A DNA stretch of 64,000 bases from Hymenobacter montanus (GCF_014699115.1 NZ_JACXAD010000023.1:1-64000), one strand, 5' to 3'. Counted from the first letter of the stretch, positions 1 through 10,079 are shown. The notes: generated by a model not told the origin, from the letters alone. Translations and numbers: made by a program.

Positions 1-78
1 GACCAGCACTTTCTCAGTATGGCGCAACTGGCCTGTATTCGGCGTATCCTGCAGCGCCACTTTTCAGACACAGCCTAG
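1..78 (+). CDS. C-terminal tail of an ORF entering from the left edge
   Basis: Frame 1 is open from the first base to a TAG at 76-78 and gives 26 residues ending IRRILQRHFSDTA. The basic, helical tail is the kind seen at the end of IS5-type transposases, but the fragment is too short to assign. No inverted repeat was recognised just after the stop. The next 168 bases up to the SDR stop codon hold nothing I can name. Confidence 0.35.
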   Translation, partial: DQHFLSMAQLACIRRILQRHFSDTA

Positions 79-246
79 TGCATAAGGCTGGTTAAACTGC
101 CGGTTGGGCATTCTATATTATTTGCACTCATCTATGAATCTTCTTTTAGTTGGCCAATGAGGTTTTCGCCCATATTGCTAGGACTCGGCCTCGATAGGGC
201 GGTCCCTCTGGCTCAGCACCATTGGCAACTGGAGTTGCCGTACGCC

Positions 247-1008
247 TCAACGCTGGCCACCAATCGTCAGTCCACCATCAACCCGGATACTTTCACCTGT
301 GACAAACGAAGCCGCGGAACTGCCAAGCCAGTAGACTAGTTCGGCCACCTCGCTTGGGTGCGCAAAACGGCCTAGCGGTGCATGTTTGCGGAACTGTTGT
401 CCCGTCTCACTATCGGGGTCGAAGAAGCGGTGGAACATAGGCGTAATAATATAGCCCGGCAAGATGCTGTTGACTCGGATACCGATGGACGCTACTTCCA
501 CTGCTAAGGCACGGGTCATGGCATCCAAGGCCGCTTTGCTGGCCGAATAGATGCTCGAACCACTCATGGCCCCCTGCGCCAGCCAGGACGAGGTGTTGAT
601 GATACTACCGCCCGTCCCCTGCCGCTTCATCTGTTCGATCTGATACTTACAAGCCAGCCAGGTACCTTTCACATTAATATCGATAACGGAATCTAAGTCG
701 GCGGGAGTAGCATCGTCGATGGACGCAAAGTGGCCTTCGACGCCTGCGTTGTTAAAGGCAACGTCTAACCGGCCCAGCCGACTAACCGTCGTGGCCACCA
801 GTTGCTGCACACTGTCAACGTGTGCGATGTCAGCCTGCACAAACGAGACCTTGGGTCCGAATGACTGCAGATGCTGAATGGCCTTTTCGCCTTCTTCCGC
901 CCGTCGGCCTGCGATGATTACGCCGGCTCCCTGCCGCAAGAACCGTTCGGCAGTGGCCAACCCAATGCCGGTGGCCCCGCCTGTGATAAGAACTGCTTGC
1001 TCGGTCAT
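247..1008 (-). CDS. SDR-family NAD(P)-dependent oxidoreductase
   Basis: A 253-residue classical short-chain dehydrogenase/reductase, the usual family length. The N-terminal Rossmann motif TGGATGIG lies near residues 9-16, NNAG follows at about residue 89, and the catalytic SxxYSASK motif (Tyr and Lys of the Ser-Tyr-Lys triad) sits near residue 155. The C-terminal VDGGLTIGG is typical of FabG-like members. It should be a cytosolic oxidoreductase acting on an alcohol or ketone, but the substrate cannot be read from sequence. It lies 85 bp downstream of an AraC-family regulator on the same strand, with its own -7 box in the gap, so AraC-controlled expression is likely. Start ATG at 1006-1008. 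Confidence 0.9.
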   Translation of the reverse strand: MTEQAVLITGGATGIGLATAERFLRQGAGVIIAGRRAEEGEKAIQHLQSFGPKVSFVQADIAHVDSVQQLVATTVSRLGRLDVAFNNAGVEGHFASIDDATPADLDSVIDINVKGTWLACKYQIEQMKRQGTGGSIINTSSWLAQGAMSGSSIYSASKAALDAMTRALAVEVASIGIRVNSILPGYIITPMFHRFFDPDSETGQQFRKHAPLGRFAHPSEVAELVYWLGSSAASFVTGESIRVDGGLTIGGQR

Positions 1009-1033
1009 AAGTTCCTGGATTAAATGAACAGGA

Positions 1034-1041
1034 CAAAGCTA
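1034..1041 (-). promoter_or_regulatory. -7 promoter box before the SDR gene
   Basis: On the minus strand this reads TAGCTTTG, an exact match to the Bacteroidota -7 consensus TAnnTTTG. It lies about 26 bp upstream of the SDR start codon, giving a short leader. No -33 TTTG at ideal spacing was found, which would fit activator dependence on the adjacent AraC regulator (inference). Confidence 0.5.
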
Positions 1042-1093
1042 TCTGATTAGGAGGGGCGGGGAGATGTAAATTTCAAGCAGATACTTGTAAAAA

Positions 1094-1987
1094 TCAACCT
1101 CTGCGCAAGGCACTAGGTGGCTGCCGAGTGTGCTTGCGGATAAAGTTCGTAAAGTAAGCGGGGTCCTCGAATCCTAAGCAGTAGGCAATCTCCGCCACGT
1201 TCCAGTCCGTATGCCGAAGCAGCGCTTTGGCTTCAGCCGTGATGCGTTCGGCAATGAGTTGGGTAGTGCTTTTACCCGTAACTTCTTTAACCGCCCGGTT
1301 AAGGTGATTGATGTGCAGCGAAAGCTGATAGGCATACTGCTTGGCGAACCGCAATGGAAGGGTGTGGAGTTTGGAATCGATGGGAAACTGGTGTTCCAGC
1401 AGCTTAAGGAACAGGGAAGTAATCCGTTCGGCTGCACCGAATTGACGGACGAACCCGTCGGTAGGCTGGAGTTTCAACGCCTCGTGAATCACCAATTGAA
1501 CGTAGTTGTATAGAACCTGGTCCTTCAAGGCGTAATCCGTTTGGTGCTCGCTGAGCATTCGTTCAAACAAGTCTCCCAAGTGAGTGCTTTGCGCCTGATC
1601 TAACAAAAAAACGGGAGTCCCATCCAGCTTGAAAAGAGGAGATTCTGCCACCGAGCGCGCGTTACCGGGGTAGATAAAATCATTGGTGAAGACGCAGAAG
1701 TAACCTGCTTGTTCGGTCGTTGCGGCTTCCCAGGCATAAGGAATATTCGGGTTAGAGAAGACCAGCGCATGACCGGTGATCATGATGCTTTTGTCCGCGT
1801 AACTCAGTAGACCATTCCCTTTTGTAATTAGGGAGATTTTATAAAAATCGCGTCGGTTGGAGGGAAGATATGTACCGCAAGTAAAGTCTTCACGCCTGAA
1901 GACATTAAACGAGCCTGTTGGGCGTGAGTGGATTATTGGTGACCGCGCAGAGTCAGTTAAGAAAGTGTTTATTGTTTGGTAAGTCAT
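1094..1987 (-). CDS. AraC-family transcriptional regulator
   Basis: 297 residues: an N-terminal cupin-like ligand-sensing part (about 1-170) and a C-terminal double helix-turn-helix (about 200-297). The second HTH has the AraC hallmarks WNVAEIAYCLGFEDPAYF followed by F-R-K-H and a proline pair (QPPSALRRG). It is cytosolic and binds DNA. The SDR gene follows immediately on the same strand, making it the most probable target; neither the ligand nor the operator is identifiable. The start ATG at 1985-1987 fits the family length. Confidence 0.88.
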   Translation of the reverse strand: MTYQTINTFLTDSARSPIIHSRPTGSFNVFRREDFTCGTYLPSNRRDFYKISLITKGNGLLSYADKSIMITGHALVFSNPNIPYAWEAATTEQAGYFCVFTNDFIYPGNARSVAESPLFKLDGTPVFLLDQAQSTHLGDLFERMLSEHQTDYALKDQVLYNYVQLVIHEALKLQPTDGFVRQFGAAERITSLFLKLLEHQFPIDSKLHTLPLRFAKQYAYQLSLHINHLNRAVKEVTGKSTTQLIAERITAEAKALLRHTDWNVAEIAYCLGFEDPAYFTNFIRKHTRQPPSALRRG

Positions 1988-2191
1988 CTTCTACCTTGTA
2001 TTTTTCAAGCAAAGGCAAAATGCTCTACGGAAAGTTTTGGTTATGTAAATGCGGTTTACCATCCTGATACCTTGCTTCTGCGCCGCATTGTAATACCCAA
2101 CATAAGGCAGGGGTTACGTAAGTGGAAAATAAATAGGGCGGGCCAATAACTCTCAGTAAATCGTAAGCATGTCCAGCAGTGTGGAGAACGA

Positions 2192-3400
2192 TCAACTGAA
2201 CAGCTTCATTCGCTCGAAGCCCGGGCCTAGAATGGCCGTGTCGTCGGCGTCGAGCCAGTCTCTGAGGATGGCGGCGTAGATGCTGCGGAAGTCGATTTGG
2301 TGGCGCAGGTCGCCTTGGTCGAGGTTGGCCAGATCGGGGGCCTCGTTGAGAACGCCCTTGCGCTGGAGGGCGCCGCCGAGCAGGAAAACGTTGTTGGCGG
2401 TGCCGTGGTCGGTGCCGCGGCTGGCATTCTGGGCTACGCGGCGTCCGAATTCAGAGAATACCAGCACCAGCGTATTGGCCCACTGGTTGTTCCGCTGCAG
2501 GTCGTCGGCCAGCGCGGCCAAGCCTTCGCCAAGGTCGGCCAAAAGGCGCTGCTGCTGCTCCTGCTGCCGCACATGAGTGTCGAAGCCGGCCAGGGCCAGG
2601 TAGTACACCCGCGCCTCGACACCGGAGTTGATTAACTCGGCGGTCGTCTTGAGGTTTCTGCCGAATTCAGTGTTTGGGTAGGCCCCCGTCGACCGGTAGA
2701 TTTTCGACTTCTCGTACAAGTAATCGGCGGAGGAAGCCGTCTCCGCCAGCGTTTGGTAGAGGTAGTCTACCTGGTCGTGATGGGCCGGCGTGGTTTCCTT
2801 ACTCACCTGAGCCAGCAAGTGGTTCTGGCTGATTTGGTGGAATTTCGCTGGGTTTTTCACCGCCAACCCTTTGCGAAGGGCACCTTTGAGGGCCAGGCTC
2901 AGCGTGTCGTCGACCTCCAGGGCATGGTAGGGGTGCGGGCAGCCGGAGCCATCCGCGTCGAGGTACCGGCCCAGCCAACCGGTGCTTATTACCTGCTCCG
3001 CGCTGGAGCCACTCTGCCAGATGTCCATCGAGCGAAAATGCGAGCGGTCGGGGTTTGGGTAGCCCACCGAGTTAAGCACGGCCAGTTGGCCTTGGTCGTA
3101 GAGCCCTTTGAGCCCCTTCAGCGCCGGGTGCAGGCCCAGGTCTTTCTCCAGCGCCAAAATGCCCTCGGCTTCCTTGATGCCGAGAGTAGGCCGGGCGCGG
3201 TAATATAAATCGTTTTTGTAGGGGATGACGGTGTTCAGGCCGTCGTTGCCGCCCCCTAGTTGTACCACAATCAGGCGGCGGGCGCTGGTCGCATTGCTCA
3301 GGCCGGGCCCCCGGTCGAGCGCGTGCAAAAACTTGGGCACGAGCAGCAAGGTGCTCGCCAAGGCAGAAGTTCGAAGGAATTCGCGGCGAGTGGCGGGCAT
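2192..3400 (-). CDS. DUF1501 family protein with Tat-type signal
   Basis: 402 residues. The N-terminus has a twin-arginine motif (TRREFLRTS, about residues 4-12) followed by a hydrophobic stretch, so export through Tat is likely. GGGNDGLNT at 49-57 and the C-terminal SEFGRR...GTDHG segment (about 315-338) are the family hallmarks; the fold is sulfatase/alkaline-phosphatase-like. The catalytic role is unknown. In Bacteroidota and Planctomycetes DUF1501 genes are paired with DUF1800 genes; here the partner lies just upstream on the same strand with a 160-bp gap, indicating shared function and probably shared transcription. Confidence 0.88.
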   Translation of the reverse strand: MPATRREFLRTSALASTLLLVPKFLHALDRGPGLSNATSARRLIVVQLGGGNDGLNTVIPYKNDLYYRARPTLGIKEAEGILALEKDLGLHPALKGLKGLYDQGQLAVLNSVGYPNPDRSHFRSMDIWQSGSSAEQVISTGWLGRYLDADGSGCPHPYHALEVDDTLSLALKGALRKGLAVKNPAKFHQISQNHLLAQVSKETTPAHHDQVDYLYQTLAETASSADYLYEKSKIYRSTGAYPNTEFGRNLKTTAELINSGVEARVYYLALAGFDTHVRQQEQQQRLLADLGEGLAALADDLQRNNQWANTLVLVFSEFGRRVAQNASRGTDHGTANNVFLLGGALQRKGVLNEAPDLANLDQGDLRHQIDFRSIYAAILRDWLDADDTAILGPGFERMKLFS

Positions 3401-3560
3401 GGGATTGGGATACGTGGGAAAAGGAAAAGCAGAAAATCAAGCGCTTTTACAACTCACCAACTGAAGGCAGTTGTAATTAATACGCTGAACGTCGAACCAA
3501 AGCCTCACTTGGAATGGCCGGGGCGCGTCCTCGTTTGAGAGGGAGTCGGTCGTTCCGGCA

Positions 3561-5123
3561 TCACGCCAACTGGTATTCCGGTAAGCTTAGCAAGCTCACC
3601 AGCGTAGCCCGCAAGGCTTCGGGCGGCGTCTTATTCGCGGCGGCCTGCTGCACCAATCGCAGGTTTTCGGGTCGAATAGGCGCTTGCAGCAGGAAGGCGC
3701 TGAGCTTCTCCGGCTGCTGCGCGGCGGGCGTAGCCCCCAACAGCGCTTGCAGGGGAGCAAGCGGCAGGTGGGCGCCCATTCCCGGCCGCAGGGTACGTTC
3801 CGACTTCGTTAGGTTGGGGGCGATGTCGTTCTCATCCTGCTTCAGGGCCACCGCGAATTCAGCATTCTTGAATAGGATGGCGGGCAGCTGCAAGCGCAGC
3901 AGCAGCGACGACGAATCAATCCAGTTGCGGCCCCCCGGCCAGCCGGCCACGTTGGGCGGCATGAACAGGGTCTGGCCCAGCGCCTTCTGATAGCCCAGCA
4001 ACGACTGGCTCTGGTCGAGTTGCGCATTCAGGGTGCGGCGGATGCCCGCCAGCAGCTCGACCGGCGACTTGATGTGGGTGCCCACATTGGCGGGGTCGTA
4101 GAACCACTCGGCCGAAAACAGGCGCTCCATCAAATCAGCAATGTCGTAGCCGCTCCGACGGAAAGCGACGGCCAACGGCTCAATATGCCCGGCATTGGGC
4201 TGGTCGTTGACGAAGAAGCGGTAGATTTTTGTAACCAGAAACGTGGCCGTGGCCGGCTGCCGCAGAATCTGTTGCAGTACTTCCTCGCCCGTGAGGTTGC
4301 CCGTGCGGCCCAGGAAGGTTTTGCAGCCGGCGTCGTGTTCCCGCTCCCGAAACGTAAAGTTGTTCTGGTAGTCGTAGCCCCAGCCCGTGAAGGCCCGGGC
4401 GCCTTCCTTTACGTCCTGTTCGGTGTAGTTACCCCGGCCCAGGGTAAACAGCTCCATCACTTCGCGGGCAAAGTTTTCGTTGGGGTGGGCTTTGCGGTTT
4501 TGTTGGTTGTTGAGAAACTGGAGCATGGCCGGCTCCTGGCTCACGGCCAGCAGTAAGTCCGGAAACTTCCCCAACGCGTGCTTCCGGGTCGTGTTGTGCA
4601 GGCTGAGCGCCGCTGCCGGCTGGCGCACGCGGCAGGCAAAGTGCCCGTGCCAGAACAGCGTCATTTTCTCGCGCAACTGGGCCGGCGAGGTGGCCATGCG
4701 GTCCATCCAGGCCCCGCTCATATGGGCATACGCCTGCTGAATGCCCTGATTCTGCATTTTGCGCTGCTCGGGCGTGAGGTCGGCTCGGCGCAGGCGGGGC
4801 ACCCGCGTCGCCACGCTGCCCCCGCGGAAGGTAGGCCGGGGGCGCAAAGGTTCCACCGGGGCCCGCGGGGCCCCGGGCTGGTCGGGAACCATCACCGCGT
4901 CACTCGGCCCAGGCATCGGTTTAGCCATAACTGTTTCGGCCAGTACCGACCCCTGCAAGTCGGTGTACTGCAAATCAGGGCCAGTGAGGGGCTCGTAGTG
5001 CTCGGAATCGCGTAGCAGCTGGCGCAGGGCTTTGCGAGGGCTATGGCCGGTGGCCACATCCTGCGGACGGGCCCCGAAGCCGGCCCGCCAGTAGAGGTGC
5101 TGAAGTTGCGAGGTGCTGTTCAT
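3561..5123 (-). CDS. DUF1800 family protein
   Basis: 520 residues, first gene of the DUF1800-DUF1501 pair. It starts with the typical H-L-x-W-R-A-G-F-G segment (about 10-19) and has the family core NFAREVMELFTLG near residues 215-230. A disordered Pro/Arg-rich stretch (about 70-110) separates the first helix region from the core. No classical signal peptide is evident, which is common in this family. Biochemical function is unknown; the consistent pairing with the Tat-exported DUF1501 protein suggests a periplasmic or surface complex (inference). Confidence 0.87.
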   Translation of the reverse strand: MNSTSQLQHLYWRAGFGARPQDVATGHSPRKALRQLLRDSEHYEPLTGPDLQYTDLQGSVLAETVMAKPMPGPSDAVMVPDQPGAPRAPVEPLRPRPTFRGGSVATRVPRLRRADLTPEQRKMQNQGIQQAYAHMSGAWMDRMATSPAQLREKMTLFWHGHFACRVRQPAAALSLHNTTRKHALGKFPDLLLAVSQEPAMLQFLNNQQNRKAHPNENFAREVMELFTLGRGNYTEQDVKEGARAFTGWGYDYQNNFTFREREHDAGCKTFLGRTGNLTGEEVLQQILRQPATATFLVTKIYRFFVNDQPNAGHIEPLAVAFRRSGYDIADLMERLFSAEWFYDPANVGTHIKSPVELLAGIRRTLNAQLDQSQSLLGYQKALGQTLFMPPNVAGWPGGRNWIDSSSLLLRLQLPAILFKNAEFAVALKQDENDIAPNLTKSERTLRPGMGAHLPLAPLQALLGATPAAQQPEKLSAFLLQAPIRPENLRLVQQAAANKTPPEALRATLVSLLSLPEYQLA

Positions 5124-5733
5124 GCCTTCTGAGAGGGTTACCAGGGCCGCCGGTTTAATACTGCGGATGAAGTCTGCCCTCGTGGTCGAGTCACTAACCG
5201 AGCCCCTTCCCCGCTCCGTTCTCTGCGCCCCGTCTGGTGTTGCTACGAATTACGCAGTTGGTAGGCCCAAGTATGCATGATGCTGACTACGCCGAGGACG
5301 GTGGCGAGGAATACCCGTTTGGGTGGCGAGCCCCGTGGTCGTTCGGGCATCAACCTATCGCCCCTGCCCTGTTATGGAGTGATGGGCAGAAAAAAGTCAT
5401 CTTGACGGACCACTGCTGAGGACCAGCGCAGGTAGGCAAGCCAGCCAGGTAGGGTCAGACCCTGTTTTGGCAATATCCTAGGAGAGTCTACTTCCGTTGT
5501 CCGCATGACTACCCTAATTTGATGTTAAGACTATATAATAATAAGTAAATATATAATAAATAAAGTTGCTTTTCCTCCTTTTCAATCTTCCCCTTTTCAT
5601 CCTGTATTATACTGACAATAAAAATTTTATTGCAAATAGGACAAGGACTGTTCATTTATGACCAGCAACGAAGTAGGATATTCAGAACTGATTGAATGAG
5701 TTCTAAGCCCCGCCGAGGCCCTTCGCCCACAAA
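5124..5733. other. Gene-free stretch between convergently spaced minus-strand genes
   Basis: No ORF here is credible. The part nearest the DUF1800 start should hold its promoter, but I found no exact TAnnTTTG. A very AT-rich run at about 5518-5575 contrasts sharply with the GC-rich surroundings. Confidence 0.5.
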
Positions 5734-8331
5734 TCAGAAGCGGGCGCCCAGCACCACGGTTTTCTTGTACTCGCGTTTTTCGCCCCCGCTAGGCCGGAAT
5801 AATTCGACCAGCAAAACATAGTAGCCCACCGCCGCTTTGTGGCCCCGGTCGTCGATGCCGTCCCATCGCACGAAGCCCGTGGTAGGCAAGGTTTCGTTGC
5901 GCACGAGCCGGCGGGTAAGACGGCCCAGGGCATCGTACACGTTTACGGAGACGGCATAACCAGGCTGGTCAAGGTGGTAGTTGAGAGTGGCGAAATCCTG
6001 CTGGCCATCATCGTCAGGGGTGAACACTTCGGGCTCCACCGTCAACTCTTGGTCGCCGCCGGGGGCATCCTGGGCCTGCGAATTAAGCCGGCCGGGCGTG
6101 GCGTAGCCTACCGCCCCGGCCGCCGAGTGAAAGTTATTACCCAAGCTGGGGCCACTAGCTCGAATTCGCTCCAACGACACCCCTTCCTGAGTAGCCAGCA
6201 GGCTCAGGTGCATGTTTTTATTGTAATCAAAGCGATCTAGCTGAACGCCTTGGCCGTCTAGCAGGCGCAGACTGCCCGCGCTGTTGTCCAGCGTGGGCAG
6301 CGAGGCGACCAGTAGGGCCGCGGGGTCGTGGCTCGTCGGGTATTGCGCGGCGATGATGGCCGCGTCCGGCGAGATGGCCACTAGCTGGCCCGGGCTGAGC
6401 ACGAAAGGCTGCGCGGTGATGGTCCGCGTGGAAGTGCTAATGCCCACGCCATTACTAAGTTGGAAGTGCTGCAGGCTGATGGCCTTGGAACTGCGATTAA
6501 GGACCTCGACGAACGGAACCGCCCCAACCCGGGGGTTGAACAACACCTCGTTAACGATGAGGTCGCCCGGGGCCGCCGCCTCGGGCAGGGCGAAGCCGGC
6601 CGACTGCAGGGGGCCGCTGGCATTGCCGGCGCAGTCGGTGGCCGTTTGCACGGCTAGGGTGTTGGCACGACTGGGCAGCAGCGGCGAATCCAGGGTCAGG
6701 TCCACCTGCCGAAAATCCGGAGCTACGGGCACGGCGCGGCTGACGGCGGGGCCAGGAGCCGCCAGCGAGTACCGGCTTCGCGTGGCGGCACTGGCACTAT
6801 CCAGTTTTTCGGAGAAATAAGCCCGAACGGTAACCGGACCGAGGGCCAACGCCCGCAACAAAGTGGGAGCCGTGACATCAGCATTCGCCGCGCGCACGGA
6901 GTTAGCCCTACCCGGCGTGCCGCCAAGGGGGTCGGTGCTGGCGGTCCAGTTGTCGGCCCCGGCGCAGTAGTTGTTCGTGTCTATCATCTCCAGGCTCCAG
7001 CCGCCGTCCTTCTTGCGGGCGTCGCGGTACCAGGTGTCGGAGTAGGTGACTTCGAACAGGGTGCGGCCGTCGCGGCCGCGTAGCACCAATTGGTCGCCAT
7101 CGTTGCCGAGTGAGGGAAAGTTAGTGGGCCCGTATACTTTACGTCCCGGGGCCTCAAACTGGCTCACTTGCGTGCTGCCGCACACCACGGTGTACTGACC
7201 GGGTAGCAGCCGGGCCGTGTCGGGCAAGACCGCTACCGACGTGCTGCCCACCTTGCCCAATCGTACCCCGCCCAGGTTGAGCACCTTCGTGGGACTACGG
7301 TTATAAATTTCCAGGTATTCGGACAGCGGTAAGCCCACTGACGGGGTTTCGTCGGCAAAGATCTCCGTGATGAGTAACTCGCCCGCTCGTGGCGCTACGG
7401 GGGCCGGCACCAGGGTGGCGGTGAGCGGCCCGGGGGCCACGTTGCCGTAGAGGTCGGCTACGGCGCGGGCTTCCAGTACGTTGGGGGCGGCGTAATCGCT
7501 GCCGAAGGTGAGGCGCACCACTGCCGGGTTAGAGGGCAAAACCTGGGCCCCGGTGGGCATCAGGCCGTCTTGCAGGCGATAATTGACCAGCACGGTAGCA
7601 CTGGCCGGGTCCATGGCTTCGTTGAACACTACATCGAGTCGGCGCGCATCCACGGCTATGGTCCGGGTGAGCAGGGGTGGGGTGGCGTCGGTCACGGCAA
7701 AGTCGTCGAAGTAAAAATTGCGCGCATTGGTCGAGGAGTAAACCAGCGCCACGCCCACCGCCACACTGCGCTGGTAAGTGGCGTCGATGGGTTGTGCGGC
7801 TTCGGCGACGAAGGTGCGCCCGCCGGTCAGGTCGCGCTCCAGGGTCCAGCGGTTGGCGGTGGTGCGCGTCACGCGGATGCGCACGAGGTTGTTGGTGGTA
7901 CTGGCCAGGGTGCCGTCGAGCCCGTCGATGACCACCACCGTGGCGCGGGTCGAGTCCTTGCGGAACAGGCTCACCTCGTCGGCGGTGCCACCCAGGCGCA
8001 CGAAGTAGCCGGAGTTGTTGGCATCGTTTACATCAGTTCGCGAGGCCATGAGCCACACGTCGGCGAGGTTGCCGGAGCTGGTAGCCAGCTTCAGGTTGGC
8101 CCAAAACTCCCACACCGTGCCGGTGCTGGCCAGGCAGGGCGTGCTGAGCTGAAGCCGGGTGCCGGTCACGGCCGGACCATTGCTTTGCAGCTGCCCGCTG
8201 GTAACCCGAAAGCTGGCCCCATCACCGGTCCAGGGCGGGAGGGCGGTAAAGTCGCCGTCGGCAAAATCGTCACGCAGCTGAGCCTGAGCCATCATGGGCA
8301 GCAGCACGAGCAGGTAGAGGTATTTCAACAT
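5734..8331 (-). CDS. Secreted lamin-tail-domain protein with FlgD-like/T9SS C-terminus
   Basis: 865 residues. A signal peptide (1-17, ending AQA) precedes a concanavalin-like N-terminal region with D-DF motifs (about 20-215), an Ig-like segment with VVFNEAMDPASA (about 215-310), and a lamin tail domain opening ELLITEIFADE. A second Ig-like segment, a second lamin tail domain opening DLIVNEVLFNP and a FlgD-like C-terminal domain (about 775-865: FTPDDDG, YDALGRLTRRLV, GYYVLLVEL) follow. The last domain is a known kind of type IX secretion sorting signal in gliding Bacteroidota. It is likely cell-surface or secreted; lamin tail domains are thought to mediate binding. No catalytic motif is seen. 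Monocistronic. Confidence 0.85.
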   Translation of the reverse strand: MLKYLYLLVLLPMMAQAQLRDDFADGDFTALPPWTGDGASFRVTSGQLQSNGPAVTGTRLQLSTPCLASTGTVWEFWANLKLATSSGNLADVWLMASRTDVNDANNSGYFVRLGGTADEVSLFRKDSTRATVVVIDGLDGTLASTTNNLVRIRVTRTTANRWTLERDLTGGRTFVAEAAQPIDATYQRSVAVGVALVYSSTNARNFYFDDFAVTDATPPLLTRTIAVDARRLDVVFNEAMDPASATVLVNYRLQDGLMPTGAQVLPSNPAVVRLTFGSDYAAPNVLEARAVADLYGNVAPGPLTATLVPAPVAPRAGELLITEIFADETPSVGLPLSEYLEIYNRSPTKVLNLGGVRLGKVGSTSVAVLPDTARLLPGQYTVVCGSTQVSQFEAPGRKVYGPTNFPSLGNDGDQLVLRGRDGRTLFEVTYSDTWYRDARKKDGGWSLEMIDTNNYCAGADNWTASTDPLGGTPGRANSVRAANADVTAPTLLRALALGPVTVRAYFSEKLDSASAATRSRYSLAAPGPAVSRAVPVAPDFRQVDLTLDSPLLPSRANTLAVQTATDCAGNASGPLQSAGFALPEAAAPGDLIVNEVLFNPRVGAVPFVEVLNRSSKAISLQHFQLSNGVGISTSTRTITAQPFVLSPGQLVAISPDAAIIAAQYPTSHDPAALLVASLPTLDNSAGSLRLLDGQGVQLDRFDYNKNMHLSLLATQEGVSLERIRASGPSLGNNFHSAAGAVGYATPGRLNSQAQDAPGGDQELTVEPEVFTPDDDGQQDFATLNYHLDQPGYAVSVNVYDALGRLTRRLVRNETLPTTGFVRWDGIDDRGHKAAVGYYVLLVELFRPSGGEKREYKKTVVLGARF

Positions 8332-9077
8332 TTGACAGTAGGTAAAGCAAGGAGCAATGACCGATGGGGATTCCTCAGCTCCCCTTTATTTAAAGCGCTG
8401 GCGCCAGCCTACATGGCGCGTCTAAGTATATAGATCTGGTGCGAGCGGCTATTTTCCTACTTGGTTTCTTTAATTACCTTTTTCTGCATATCAGTGCGCT
8501 CTTTCTTGAGTCTCCCTAACCTGTGTATAGTAGCAGGTGAAAGCCCTTTCTTACAAAGTGGGTTAAGCAAAGTATTTACAAGTTAGTATATTAATTACTC
8601 TTACAAAAACAATAATTCAAATACATTGATTTAATACAAACCTTCTATACCGTAGATCAAGCCGCTTATCAGCAAGCTGCAACTGGCCCGAGCCTCACTG
8701 GGGCCGGGAGCTGGCCCACCCTCAACGCCGATGGCCACAGCCACGTCCTGGATCTAAGCTGGCTTGATATCTGGGATGGCTTCAGGAACAGAAGGCCGAT
8801 GACCCGCGTCATCGAATGGGCCCGCACAGCCCTACTTCAGGCATTGCCACGGGCTAGATTGGGCCTGACCTGGCTATCGGCGAACATTTTAGGTCTGGCG
8901 GGCGGGGTAGTTGGAATAAGGAAAATACTGGTAACTCATTCCGGGGGCGCTGATAATTACCTCGCGGTATTCAGTGAGAGAGGCCTGTTTATGGCAGCGA
9001 GGGGTAACCTGATTTTTGGCGACATTTGTAATGTCGGGGCGGTGGACAAAGCACCTTTTTATTTTTTTGATCCTTCT
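8332..9077. other. Long gene-free stretch upstream of asd
   Basis: Divergent control region of the lamin-tail gene and asd. From about 8653 the asd reading frame is open upstream of the true start and could encode roughly 140 extra residues, but that translation resembles nothing and precedes the Rossmann start of Asd. An AT-rich block lies at about 8590-8650. A 17-bp inverted repeat near the end is listed separately. Confidence 0.5.
9020..9036. promoter_or_regulatory. Inverted repeat 41 bp before asd
   Basis: CGACATTTGTAATGTCG: perfect 7-bp arms with a 3-base spacer, followed about 20 bases later by an unusually T-rich run. Position and symmetry fit an operator, but no binding protein is indicated. 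Confidence 0.3.
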
Positions 9078-10079
9078 ATGAAACTTGCAATTGTGGGCGC
9101 CACTGGGTTGGTAGGCACCGAACTGCTGAAGGTACTGGCCGAACGCCAGTTTCCGCTAACTGAATTACTGCCGGTCGCGTCCGCTAAGTCGGTGGGTCAA
9201 CTCGTTGAATTCCTGGGCAAAGAATACCCCGTGGTGAGCCTGGACGATGCCATCGCGGCCCGGCCCGATATTGCCATTTTCTCGGCGGGCGGGTCCGTGA
9301 GCAAGGAACATGCTCCCCGCTTTGCCGCGGTGGGCACCACCGTTATCGACAACTCCTCGGCCTGGCGCATGGACCCTACCAAAAAGCTGGTGGTGCCCGA
9401 GCTAAACGCCGACACCCTCACGGCCGACGATAAAATCATTGCCAACCCCAACTGCTCCACCATTCAAATGGTGGTAGCCCTTAGCGAATTGCACAAGGCC
9501 TACCAGGTGCAGCGCATCGTAGTAAGCACCTACCAGAGCGTAACGGGCACCGGCAAAAAAGCCGTCGACCAGCTTCTGGAAGAGCGCGCCGGCCAAACCG
9601 CCAGCAACCCCGCCTACCCGCACCCCATCGACCTCAACGTACTGCCCCACATCGACGTGTTCGAGGCCAACGGCTACACCAAGGAGGAGATGAAGATGGT
9701 GAATGAAACCAAGAAAATCATGGGCGACGACCGCATCCGCGTCACGGCCACCTGCGTGCGCATCCCCGTACTGGGCGGCCACTCCGAAGCCGTGAACGTG
9801 GAGTTTGCCCGCGAGTTTGACCTGGACGAGGTGCGCGCTATTCTGGCCCGCACGCCCGGCGTGGAGGTGGTGGACGACCCTGCTCAAAACCAGTACCCCA
9901 TGCCCAAAGACAGCCACGGCAAAGACGCGGTGCTGGTGGGACGCCTCCGCCGCGACGAAACCCAGCCCCGTACCCTCAACCTGTGGATAGTGGCCGACAA
10001 CCTGCGCAAAGGAGCCGCCACCAATGCCGTGCAGATTGCCGAATACCTGGTGGGCAAGCTGGCGCTGGTAGGCAACTAA
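9078..10079 (+). CDS. asd: Aspartate-semialdehyde dehydrogenase
   Basis: 333 residues, normal for the family. It reduces aspartyl phosphate to aspartate semialdehyde with NADPH, the branch point to lysine/diaminopimelate, threonine and methionine. The start at 9078 was chosen because MKLAIVGATGLVGTELL gives the expected N-terminal NADP-binding GxTGxVG motif; the frame is open further upstream without similarity. The catalytic cysteine is C126 in NPNCSTIQ, and the H-S-E-A-V-N-V-E segment further on is the substrate-binding part. The next gene begins 15 bp downstream, so read-through transcription is likely. Confidence 0.95.
   Translation: MKLAIVGATGLVGTELLKVLAERQFPLTELLPVASAKSVGQLVEFLGKEYPVVSLDDAIAARPDIAIFSAGGSVSKEHAPRFAAVGTTVIDNSSAWRMDPTKKLVVPELNADTLTADDKIIANPNCSTIQMVVALSELHKAYQVQRIVVSTYQSVTGTGKKAVDQLLEERAGQTASNPAYPHPIDLNVLPHIDVFEANGYTKEEMKMVNETKKIMGDDRIRVTATCVRIPVLGGHSEAVNVEFAREFDLDEVRAILARTPGVEVVDDPAQNQYPMPKDSHGKDAVLVGRLRRDETQPRTLNLWIVADNLRKGAATNAVQIAEYLVGKLALVGN

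Noticed and set aside
8653..9077. Open frame continuing upstream of asd, adding about 140 residues
   Set aside because: The added translation has no recognisable similarity and precedes the N-terminal Rossmann motif where all Asd proteins begin.
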